Below, in pieces: positions 1 through 6,058 of a stretch of 9,103 nt of DNA. The translations under genes and the position numbers were made by a program. The notes beneath the pieces were generated by a model. That model searched no databases, was not told the origin of the DNA, and saw nothing but the letters and a program-made list of their open reading frames with translations. Where the stretch lies: NCBI GenBank assembly GCA_025936955.1, contig JAICSL010000046.1:1-9103 (forward strand), written 5' to 3'. The DNA is from Nitrososphaeraceae archaeon. GTDB lineage: Archaea > Thermoproteota > Nitrososphaeria > Nitrososphaerales > Nitrososphaeraceae. Every line of letters begins with the position of its first letter. Position 1 is the first letter of the stretch.

Positions 1-281
1 ACACTAAAAATATAGACTAACCAGTATTTTTAGAATCAGTCATAGTATCTACTTACTGGATCTCCCAATTAAATAATTACTTTACAAGGCTAATATTACA
101 CTCTATGATGTAGATTGATATATATTAATTATTAACTACACAAGATCTCTGGATCAGAATATTTTAAATGAACTTAATGCTATTGAACCTCACATATATA
201 CAAATCACGGCGGCTGACTTGATGTAATATAAATCATAATGTCAACCATCTATATGGAAGTAATGATGAGTATGATTAGAA
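1..281. other. Gene-free leader region
   Basis: I see no credible gene in this AT-rich stretch. The longest ATG-led frames are around 20 codons and carry no motif. It holds the promoter of the zinc-ribbon gene that begins at 282 (TATA-like element at 225-234). A box C-like heptamer (ATGATGA, 263-269) is present, but no CTGA box D follows at the right distance, so I do not call a C/D sRNA. Confidence 0.5.
225..234 (+). promoter_or_regulatory. TATA-like element of the 86-aa zinc-ribbon gene
   Basis: The element TAATATAAAT is centred about 52 bp before the TTG at 282. With the usual archaeal TATA-to-start distance of about 26 bp, transcription would begin near 256 and leave a leader of about 25 nt. 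Position and composition fit, but such sequences also arise by chance in AT-rich DNA. Confidence 0.4.
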
Positions 282-542
282 TTGACTTGTAAAGGTATAT
301 GTATACGTCATAAAGCTCAAAAACCAGTACATCAAGGGAGATATGAGAACGGACAAAAGCGTTGCCAGGTATGTGAATTGTTCATAAGATGGGATGGATT
401 ATGGTGTCCGTGTTGCGGATACCGACTGAGGACTAGGCCACGTAACTTGAAATTCAAAGCGAACCTAAGAACAAAGAAATTAGAACAAAACAAAATATTG
501 CTCTCAGCTCAATCAGTTCATGAATCCACAAAGGAAGTATAA
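282..542 (+). CDS. Small zinc-ribbon protein, conserved hypothetical
   Basis: This 86-aa basic protein has a clear four-cysteine zinc site: C28-x2-C31, then a ten-residue spacer, then C42-P-C-C45 followed by GYRLR. Two further cysteines near the N terminus (C3, C7) could complete or extend the site. The C-terminal half is rich in Lys and Arg, and the last 20 residues look flexible. The start is TTG at 282; an in-frame stop only three codons upstream (273-275) leaves no other start before it. From memory, the block around WDGLWCPCCGYRLR is recurrent in thaumarchaeal genomes without an assigned function. Binding of nucleic acid or a protein partner is an inference from the zinc ribbon and basic charge. 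It is a single gene with its own promoter. No in-sequence clue separates a transcription factor from a ribosome-associated role. Confidence 0.85.
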   Translation: MTCKGICIRHKAQKPVHQGRYENGQKRCQVCELFIRWDGLWCPCCGYRLRTRPRNLKFKANLRTKKLEQNKILLSAQSVHESTKEV

Positions 543-655
543 TAACTGTCATTTCAATCTATCTATCTGCTGATAACCATTCCAATTAGAGTGCAGGAAC
601 ATTTCTCCCTAATTCTATCAGGTAAGGCCTCGTACTCATAATTCAGACGCCGCCT

Positions 656-681
656 CCTTTGACTGAGATTTCACTCAAAGG
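656..681. repeat. Imperfect hairpin in GC-rich patch
   Basis: The left arm at 656-666 (CCTTTGACTGA) pairs with the right arm at 671-681 (TCACTCAAAGG): seven base pairs, one C-C mismatch, three more pairs, and a four-base GATT loop. It lies in the only GC-richer patch of this spacer. No T-run follows on either strand, so it does not look like a classic terminator. It could be a structured RNA element, a protein site, or part of a small frame on the minus strand. Confidence 0.5.
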
Positions 682-1067
682 GCTGGTTGCTTGGGCTGTT
701 AATGTTTGGACTAATGAATTTATCGGCATTCTGAGGATGAAAATTAATTACTTTACTCAATAGAAGTTATCTATCTTATAAGTCCGATTTTTAATCATTA
801 AATTCTATCAGAGGATACTCGTCAAACGGTCCATAATTGCATATTTTCAAACCCCTTTTTGATTCGGTTATTAGGTTATCTCATTATAGTTATCTATTAA
901 GCATGAAGGGCCATTTTAAAATTCCAAAGTCCACTCTTAAAGATGAGTAAACCGATGATCTCAAATCTGGTCAGATCTGTAATCTTATACGTACAAAAAG
1001 TTCTTCGGTCTTCTATCCTATCCTAGGCCTAATATGAGTCATATCTTTAAACGGAGGATCATTATAT

Positions 1068-1072
1068 AAAAA
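1068..1072 (-). terminator. T5 tract, probable terminator of the TRAM gene
   Basis: On the minus strand a run of five T (CTTTTTATATAA) lies about 48 bp past the TRAM stop codon. Archaeal RNA polymerase terminates at such short T tracts. The same bases read on the plus strand as a strong TATA-like sequence (TTATATAAAAAG, from 1062), but nothing credible follows it there, so the terminator reading is preferred. Confidence 0.4.
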
Positions 1073-1119
1073 GAGTTCGGGAATATATTTGCAGATAGCT
1101 TTAATAATGATAATCTCTT

Positions 1120-1362
1120 TCAAACAACTTCTGCTGTAGCGAATCGCTCTCCTACTTGCGTAATTTTTACCTTTACACTCTGTCCAACTTGTCCGTTCTT
1201 CACAAATATAACAAATCCTTGTACCCTTGCAATGCCGTCGCCTTTTCTACTTGTCTCGGTAATCTGTACGTCATATTCCTTCCCTGTTTCAACAGGTTTT
1301 GGGCTGAAGCCCCTGTTAAAGCCGCCGCTATTGCCATATCCGCTTCTTGATCCGTAGCTCAT
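1120..1362 (-). CDS. TRAM-domain RNA-binding protein
   Basis: This 80-aa protein consists of a flexible N-terminal tail rich in Gly, Ser, Tyr, Arg and Asn (residues 1-19) and one TRAM domain (about 24-80). The domain shows the family pattern: G-K-E-Y near residue 27, the conserved GDGIARV (41-47), FVIFV (50-54), the G-x-x-V-G turn near 57-60, and a strand ending in ATAEVV. TRAM is a small beta-barrel RNA-binding fold found in TrmA and MiaB enzymes. Stand-alone archaeal versions are thought to bind RNA, some acting like cold-shock RNA chaperones. The frame stays open to a TTG at 1395, but I chose the ATG at 1362: the TATA-like element would put transcription near 1388-1390, so the TTG start would leave almost no leader and the extra residues do not resemble the family. 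Monocistronic. Confidence 0.92.
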   Translation of the reverse strand: MSYGSRSGYGNSGGFNRGFSPKPVETGKEYDVQITETSRKGDGIARVQGFVIFVKNGQVGQSVKVKITQVGERFATAEVV

Positions 1363-1410
1363 TATTAGTTCAGAAAAACTGTAGCTTGATCGCAAATATG
1401 AACGGTTGCA

Positions 1411-1420
1411 TTTTTAAAAA
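1411..1420 (-). promoter_or_regulatory. TATA-like element of the TRAM gene
   Basis: The sequence TTTTTAAAAA (the same on both strands) is centred about 53 bp before the ATG at 1362. This predicts transcription starting near 1388-1390 and a leader of about 25 nt. It helps decide between the ATG at 1362 and the TTG at 1395. Confidence 0.4.
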
Positions 1421-2168
1421 CTGAAACATCTCCCAAACTCTAATACGTAAACGTTGATTAATGTCATTCAAATCCAAGATATAAAAAAACTGTCTATATC
1501 TAAAAGGACTCTTCAGGTACGCTAACAGACATATAAAAGCGGTGCCATAAATATTCTATTCTATTATATTCTATATCCTAAAACTTTAGAATCGAAGGTT
1601 AAACTAATCCTCTTAAATTTCCAGTAAGTATATCGTTAGATTCTAGAGTAAATTTATTCCATGTTAATTTGGCTGTGTCTAGTAAGAAATCGAATAAGGG
1701 GATTGAATCTTATGATTACACCCTGCATTAAAAAGGACACAAAAATAGGGAACAATGTACAAGATATAACAAAATATCAATTGTATTTGAGATCTTCTTT
1801 CTGTACAATCGAAGATATCTGATTCATCCTTTCTATTAGCATTTACTCAGTTTAGGTTTAGTTGTACTTTCAATTGTTACAAATATCTAATTAAAGGTCT
1901 AGTATAATTCCTTTGGCAGAAAAACTCGAAGGTAAAAAGAATAATTACTGGCCCGCACGTATAACACATTATTATCATTTACTCTTATCCCCCCCCAATT
2001 ATTATTGGAATAATCGTGTCTTTTGAGACCATGTGCTATACCGAATTTTATGCATAAATAAAAATTAGTTTTTATGAATTGACAGGTTCAGTTCGATATT
2101 GTCTGGGGCTCAAGTAAACCACGGATTTAGATTCCACTAGAGTGCTTAGACAAGCCAGTAAATTCCAA
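1421..2168. other. Long spacer between TRAM and XPB genes
   Basis: No credible gene is visible on either strand. The longest ATG-led frames (1712-1822 plus, 1877-1978 minus) are 36 and 33 codons without family motifs, which is expected by chance in AT-rich DNA. The stretch contains two good plus-strand TATA-like sequences with no frame behind them (1478-1490 and 1529-1538), a TTCTA-type simple repeat (about 1553-1575), an eight-C run (1989-1996), and a moderately GC-richer patch (2085-2160) just past the helicase stop. Confidence 0.5.
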
Positions 2169-3569
2169 TTAATAATTTTGCTGGCTTTTCCTAAAAGCCA
2201 TTTTTCTCTTGATGCTTGTGGCTGTCTCCTTCGTACCTGCAGAAACTATCTCAATTAATTTAGCTTTATTCTCTTTTGAGTCTGGCTTTGGTCTTAGGAG
2301 TCTTCCTAATCTTTGAATGAATTCTCTGCCGCTACCAGTTCCACTCAGTATTATGCCTAGCTCTGCATCTGGAACGTCAACTCCTTCATCCAATACTTTA
2401 GAACTGACTATCACATTATATCTGCCATCCCTAAAACCTTCGAGAACATCCTGTCGTTCCATACTATTTGATTTGTGAGTTATAGATGGGATAAGAAACC
2501 TGTCAGAAATTTTATATACTAATTTATTATGCTGAGTAAAAATAATCGTCTTTCTCCTTATATTGGCTGAGAGAATTTGTCTCAACTCTTCTATTTTAGA
2601 CTGGCTATTTAATGCTATATCCATTGCTTTGTTCCTTGCTAACACGGCCTGTCTTGCCATTTTATTTTGACCTGACATCATTATTAGCTTTTGAAAGGCA
2701 AGAGGACCTTTCATATTTAGGCCTAGGCTTAATAGCGACGCTTGATAAATATCAGAGTATATTTTATATTCCTCATATTCTTCTGCAGTCATAAACACTT
2801 GTTTTCTTTGAATTTCATAAGAGGCTAGGTGCCTTTCTTTGGCAAGTTGGCGGGTATCGGCTTGAAACACCACACCTCCAACTAGTTTTGGAAATTCTTT
2901 ATGCATCTCGTCTTCTCTTTCGATGGTAGCACTTAGTCCCAATCTGAATGGAGACGCAAACTCTTCAGCAATAACTCGGTAACCTGGTGCTCCAAGGTGA
3001 TGCACTTCATCAAATATTATTAGCGAGAATTTGTTACCTAGAGCTGATGCTCTAATATATGCTGAATCATACGTGGACACCGTAATTGCTTGAATATCTT
3101 CCGATCCTCCCCCTAAATTCCCTATTTTCAGATTACTAAAGTACTCAGAAAGAACCGTAGTCCATTGATTCATTAGATCAATAGTGGGAACTATTACAAG
3201 AGATGCAGAATTTACCATTTCAATCGCCTTGATTCCGATAATAGTTTTACCAGATCCTGTCGGCAATACAACACAACCTCTCCTACCTGCAGTTTCCCAG
3301 TTAACAAGTGCTTTTTGTTGATATTCTCTCAATAAAATATGGCTGCCATTCCTTATTGCTGTCAAAACTGGAGAAGGTACAAGATCTAAAACATCACTAT
3401 CATCGTATTCCACCTGACTTTGTCTCAGATACTCTATTATGTTATAATAGTACAGGGCTTGTGCCCTCAGACAATTTGATCGTGGGTCCAAAGAAGCATA
3501 GGGTATATGGCGAATGCCACCTGATATAAGCAGAGTTCCTCTTTCATACTTTAATCTTACCTTGAGCAC
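2169..3569 (-). CDS. xpb: XPB/Rad25-family DNA helicase (SF2)
   Basis: This 466-aa ATP-dependent 3'-5' DNA translocase has all the SF2 motifs in order: N-terminal damage-recognition-like region (about 1-75), Q-motif-like LREYQQKAL (80-88), Walker A LPTGSGKT (102-109), DEVH box (187-190), SAT (213-215), the XPB-specific RED motif (218-220), an inserted thumb-like helical stretch (about 260-310), motif IV TIIFTQHN (341-348), motif V around DEGVDVPDA (394-402) and motif VI QRLGRLLRP (419-427). The length suits archaeal XPB, which lacks the long eukaryotic tails. XPB opens DNA in eukaryotic TFIIH; archaeal XPB works with the nuclease Bax1 in DNA repair. No bax1 is present in this window. The start is GTG at 3569, supported by TATA-like sequence 28-37 bp upstream and a purine-rich AAGAGG just before it. 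No frameshift or missing catalytic residue is seen. Confidence 0.95.
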   Translation of the reverse strand: MLKVRLKYERGTLLISGGIRHIPYASLDPRSNCLRAQALYYYNIIEYLRQSQVEYDDSDVLDLVPSPVLTAIRNGSHILLREYQQKALVNWETAGRRGCVVLPTGSGKTIIGIKAIEMVNSASLVIVPTIDLMNQWTTVLSEYFSNLKIGNLGGGSEDIQAITVSTYDSAYIRASALGNKFSLIIFDEVHHLGAPGYRVIAEEFASPFRLGLSATIEREDEMHKEFPKLVGGVVFQADTRQLAKERHLASYEIQRKQVFMTAEEYEEYKIYSDIYQASLLSLGLNMKGPLAFQKLIMMSGQNKMARQAVLARNKAMDIALNSQSKIEELRQILSANIRRKTIIFTQHNKLVYKISDRFLIPSITHKSNSMERQDVLEGFRDGRYNVIVSSKVLDEGVDVPDAELGIILSGTGSGREFIQRLGRLLRPKPDSKENKAKLIEIVSAGTKETATSIKRKMAFRKSQQNY

Positions 3570-3593
3570 GCCTCTTTATGTTAAAAAGTGGGG

Positions 3594-3609
3594 TAAATAT
3601 GTTTTAAAT
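3594..3609 (-). promoter_or_regulatory. TATA-like region of the XPB gene
   Basis: Read on the minus strand, ATTTAAAA (3602-3609) and then ATATTTAC (about 3594-3600) are centred about 37 and 28 bp before the GTG at 3569. Either would give a leaderless or about 10-nt-leader transcript and supports this GTG as the start. Confidence 0.4.
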
Positions 3610-3906
3610 GATTCTCTTTTAGCTTATCGACTCTGCATTAATTGCTAATATCCTAACTTACAGATATTTCATTTTCATTCTTCTCTATGTTTAAATCAGA
3701 GAAACTTAACTTCATAGAAATACTTGTAATCCCGAGAATATCCTTGAAAAAAGTGAAATATCATATGAATTAAGAAGCAATTTACAAAAGCCTGTTATTG
3801 AAGCGTCGTTGACCCAAGTAACCTTAATAAAGATAATTCATTACTAGATGTGTTTAGGTTTAAGGAAAAAAATTTCGCTTGGATTACAATTGAAATATTT
3901 GAAGCC
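3610..3906. other. Divergent intergenic region
   Basis: This lies between the divergent XPB and Met-rich exported protein genes. I see only short frames (the longest with ATG is 28 codons, 3687-3773) and no repeat of note. It carries the promoters of both genes at its two ends. Confidence 0.5.
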
Positions 3907-3914
3907 TTATATAT
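3907..3914 (+). promoter_or_regulatory. TATA box of the Met-rich exported protein gene
   Basis: TTATATAT is centred about 26 bp before the ATG at 3937. This is the spacing expected if transcription starts at the start codon itself, so the mRNA is probably leaderless. No Shine-Dalgarno-like sequence precedes the ATG, which agrees. Confidence 0.65.
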
Positions 3915-3936
3915 TATACTTTATTGATTATGCAAT

Positions 3937-4365
3937 ATGTTGAATCATAGGAGATGTGTTATAGTAGTTACCCTAATGATTATAATGGTTGAATTTATAA
4001 CAAATAACATAGCATTATCTGCGGTACGCGCACAACAAACTAGTGAAGGGGCTGACAACTCTAATATGACTTCAGCGATGATTGCATCAGCGAGAATGCA
4101 TTTGATGGACGCGAATAAAGCGCTAACTACCGGTAATACTAGTGCAGCGCTTGAACAATTGAATCTAGCACAGCTACAGCTATCCATGATGGGTATGAAG
4201 ACTATGACAACATTAAATCAAACGCAGGCAATGGACTTTATGACTAGTGGAAATCTATCCGGCATGACAGATCCCAAAATGATACCAGAAAATTGTATTC
4301 TTCTTAATTCTGGAGTTTTACAATGTCGTGATAGTCTAACTCAAAGCATATCTTTTTCAAGATGA
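3937..4365 (+). CDS. Exported methionine-rich small helical protein
   Basis: This 142-aa protein begins with a basic N terminus (HRR, 4-6), a hydrophobic core (about 8-20) and a likely signal-peptidase site at VRA/QQ (32/33), so it is probably secreted. The mature part is mostly helical, with an Ala/Leu-rich helical-hairpin segment (about 47-88) built from ARMHLMDANKAL and SAALEQLNLAQLQL halves. The mature chain of about 110 residues has twelve methionines (residues 44, 48, 54, 57, 84, 85, 87, 90, 99, 102, 110, 115). Two cysteines (C120, C130) could form a disulfide. There are four N-glycosylation sequons (N43, N67, N94, N106). Copper binding through Met side chains would suit copper-dependent ammonia oxidisers, but that is inference. 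From memory, related small exported proteins with the helical-hairpin pattern are common in thaumarchaea. The ATG start follows from the TATA spacing. Confidence 0.8.
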   Translation: MLNHRRCVIVVTLMIIMVEFITNNIALSAVRAQQTSEGADNSNMTSAMIASARMHLMDANKALTTGNTSAALEQLNLAQLQLSMMGMKTMTTLNQTQAMDFMTSGNLSGMTDPKMIPENCILLNSGVLQCRDSLTQSISFSR

Positions 4366-4372
4366 TACTCTA

Positions 4373-4378
4373 TTTTTT
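4373..4378 (+). terminator. T6 tract after the Met-rich protein gene
   Basis: A run of six T begins 8 bp after the stop codon. Such tracts are sufficient for intrinsic termination by archaeal RNA polymerase. No stem is needed and none is seen immediately before it. Confidence 0.5.
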
Positions 4379-4410
4379 CCAGGACTAAAGGCTCAATTGT
4401 GAACTTCTAT

Positions 4411-4478
4411 CCCATGCCTGCTGCGACTTCAATTTACTAAAAGCAAATAGCCTTTGTCAGCACTTTAGTAGGAATGGG
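4411..4478. repeat. Nested inverted repeats, possible structured RNA
   Basis: An outer pair CCCATGCCT (4411-4419) and AGGAATGGG (4470-4478) has eight of nine bases complementary. Inside it, TACTAAA (4435-4441) and TTTAGTA (4464-4470) are perfectly complementary over seven bases. The two stems share base 4470 and could form one bulged structure. The patch is GC-richer than its surroundings and codes for nothing obvious. It may be a small structured RNA or a chance fold. Confidence 0.35.
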
Positions 4479-4773
4479 TTTTAGTCGAGTTGATCAATAA
4501 AGTTCCTCTAGAAAAGAAATTTTATTTCTGTAGTCATTTGGAGATAATTTAAAGAATAAGGAAATAAAAACCACTGCTATGATCACAACAAATTGAATTT
4601 AATTATATCATTATCTATCTAAGTATAAATATTCGATTAATCTGTTTGAATATCAAATACCGTTCTCATTCGAAACAAATACTGGGATAATAATCATTAA
4701 AATGTGAATCACGGGAAGATTTTATCCTAAGTTTATACATTATTATTTATTAGATTCTGATATATTTTTACTA
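4479..4773. other. Spacer downstream of the C2H2 gene
   Basis: No gene is visible. It contains a plus-strand TATA-like sequence (AGTATAAATAT, 4622-4632) with no usable frame behind it. The convergent Met-rich protein and C2H2 genes point into this region. Confidence 0.45.
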
Positions 4774-4905
4774 TTACATATCATGGGCTTGTTTTTGATG
4801 CTCTCCCAATTTATCTAGACTTTCAAATTTTTGATTACAGAGGTCACAAACTATCGGATTCAGATTCGGATCATCATAGTCTAAGCCTGGTTCGCCTTGG
4901 TCCAT
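4774..4905 (-). CDS. Single C2H2 zinc-finger micro-protein
   Basis: This 43-aa protein is an acidic 19-residue N terminus followed by one classical C2H2 finger: C20-x2-C23, then twelve residues including F27 and L33 in the usual hydrophobic places, then H36-x4-H41, ending two residues later. The spacing matches the Zif268-type consensus, so zinc binding is close to certain if the frame is translated. A single finger is rarely enough for specific DNA binding, so it may dimerise, bind RNA, or act as a protein adaptor. The start is ATG at 4905, with a TATA-like element about 23-25 bp upstream giving a leaderless transcript. From memory, similar one-finger proteins with an acidic lead are frequent in thaumarchaea. 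It is monocistronic, with a 13-bp tandem repeat about 60-100 bp upstream of its promoter. Confidence 0.85.
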   Translation of the reverse strand: MDQGEPGLDYDDPNLNPIVCDLCNQKFESLDKLGEHQKQAHDM

Positions 4906-4922
4906 AGAAATCCTTCGATAAG

Positions 4923-4934
4923 CTTATAATTAAA
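4923..4934 (-). promoter_or_regulatory. TATA-like element of the C2H2 gene
   Basis: On the minus strand TTTAATTATAAG is centred about 23-25 bp before the ATG at 4905. This predicts a leaderless mRNA and supports translation of this very short frame. Confidence 0.5.
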
Positions 4935-4991
4935 CTATCCGTTAAATTTAGTAATAAAGAACACTCGAGAATAAAGTGATAACCTGATTTG

Positions 4992-5035
4992 TTAACCATA
5001 TTTCTTAACCATGTTTCTTAACCATATTTCTTAAC
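4992..5035. repeat. 13-bp tandem repeat, three copies plus a partial
   Basis: The unit TTAACCATATTTC occurs at 4992-5004, 5005-5017 (one change, A to G) and 5018-5030, followed by a partial TTAAC at 5031-5035. The first copy overlaps the palindrome GTTAAC (4991-4996). It lies upstream of the minus-strand C2H2 gene and could be an array of operator sites. Replication slippage without function is the alternative. Confidence 0.9.
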
Positions 5036-5367
5036 AGCTACTCGTTAAAAACTCAGATGACTATCTTTTTGATATATCACAAATTATTGCCAAGGACTAA
5101 AGTCATTCTAAGCTGATTTCAATGATTCCATTTCAATATTCATTCTTGTAATACTGATATCATTTAACTACAGGATTAACTAAGAGAATTTGTATAAAGT
5201 TTATGTTATTTAGCTTGATGTCGTTTCAAAATAGTCATTCTGTATCCATTCTTATAAATGACTAACTATTCCAATGGTATCTTAGGTTTGATATTCAAAG
5301 TACCTTCTGGATTCTATCTATTGATTACTCATCAAGACACGCTTTTGCCTTAATATGGAAACATCAA

Positions 5368-5589
5368 TTGAAGGGATTTTTCGTTGCCTATAATGAGTTT
5401 ATTTTTAGCACATTCTATTTAATATCCAGATGGTTAAATGAAAGATTTTTTAATATAAGAATATTCGACGATTTGTCCGTCTTTCATAGGGCCCGTGTTA
5501 AAAAATATCTTCAGATTAACAAGGTAAAAAATTGTGGTCTAACTCTCATTATTAAGAAAGATGGGGGATTTTTAGATTGTTTAATATGA
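5368..5589 (+). CDS. Doubtful ORF, 73 aa, no recognised family
   Basis: I do not recognise this frame. The TTG-led version has 73 residues, rich in Phe, Ile and Lys, with a weakly hydrophobic first third and a Lys/Arg-rich middle (RARVKKYLQINKVK, about 42-55). The same frame is open from 5266 (108 codons) but contains no ATG, GTG or TTG before 5368. By my rough estimate such a long open frame is uncommon by chance at this base composition. No TATA-like element sits at the right distance from the TTG. It may be the remnant of a decayed gene, or spurious. Confidence 0.22.
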   Translation: MKGFFVAYNEFIFSTFYLISRWLNERFFNIRIFDDLSVFHRARVKKYLQINKVKNCGLTLIIKKDGGFLDCLI

Positions 5590-6025
5590 GTCTAATTGTA
5601 CTCGTAATTAATTCCTCCCTTCAGAGGGCTTCTATTCGCTTGATATTTTCATAATAGTTCAAACTGTCATCCAGAACTGAAGCCCGGATATGAATAAGCA
5701 GTAAGATCAGGTAAATGATGCCTGTCCTATCTAAGTCGTAAATCGTTTTTTGAAATGATAACAGGATAATCAGATAAGAATTGGATATCTTTTGTTGATA
5801 GGATTTTCAAAAATCGGAAAGAATATTATTCTAACAGATACTGGGTCTAACAGACTAACTGTTAAACTCACAGAACCGTTTTTTAAAAAGAATGTTTGAA
5901 TTTATTCCTCGTTTTAACTTAACTGAAATAATATATTATTCTTGTTTCAAAATTCGATGATATTTTCGTATAGGAGATTAAAAATAATATCAGATCGAAA
6001 GCTAAGCCATGCCCGGACAGTTGAG
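5590..6025. other. Spacer with an unstarted minus-strand open frame
   Basis: No gene is secure. On the minus strand, 5806 down to 5621 is open for 61 codons and ends in a plausible C-terminal tail (DDSLNYYENIKRIEAL) after a hydrophobic helix, but it has no ATG or GTG and its only TTG is internal. It may be a decayed small membrane-protein gene. A short CCCT/AGGG hairpin (5617-5628) overlaps its end. TCTAACAGA occurs twice, around 5830 and 5845. Confidence 0.3.
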
Positions 6026-6033
6026 TTATATAT
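6026..6033 (+). promoter_or_regulatory. TATA box of the 42-aa zinc-ribbon gene
   Basis: TTATATAT is centred about 29 bp before the ATG at 6059. This predicts a transcript starting within a few bases of the start codon. Confidence 0.6.
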
Positions 6034-6058
6034 CAGCTAGGCTATAAGAGTAGTAGCA

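Larger units (their letters stand above)
543..1119. other. Spacer between zinc-ribbon and TRAM genes
   Basis: No gene is convincing here. A GC-richer patch at about 620-730 holds the hairpin at 656-681 and, on the minus strand, a 28-codon frame (643-729) that begins with ATG and has a TATA-like element (CTTATAAG) about 50 bp upstream. That frame is short enough to be chance. The rest is AT-rich with only very short frames, for example a 15-codon one from 903. Confidence 0.5.

Noticed and set aside
263..269. Box C-like ATGATGA (also at 6523-6529), considered as C/D box sRNA
   Set aside because: No CTGA box D, D' or C' elements at suitable spacing follow either copy.
1712..1822. Plus-strand 36-aa frame starting ATG, preceded by a G-rich AAGGGGATTG
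   Set aside because: No family motif and no TATA element at the right distance. Frames of about 40 codons are expected many times by chance at this base composition.
1877..1978. Minus-strand 33-aa frame beginning MIIMCYTCG, with one CxxC
   Set aside because: Only one cysteine pair plus a lone cysteine, the rest hydrophobic. It is not a zinc site, and the upstream G run is not a convincing ribosome site.
2085..2160. GC-richer patch with a GGTTCAGTTCGA-like string, considered as a tRNA
   Set aside because: No acceptor stem, no correctly placed T-loop consensus and no cloverleaf could be drawn on either strand.
2080..2168. Open alternative minus frame continuing past the XPB stop codon for about 40 codons
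   Set aside because: The XPB C terminus (KETATSIKRK region) is normal for the family in its own frame, so a frameshifted extension is not needed.
2612..3529. Plus-strand frames antisense to the XPB gene (2612-2794, 3308-3529)
   Set aside because: They lie wholly inside a helicase gene with all motifs intact and show no domain of their own.
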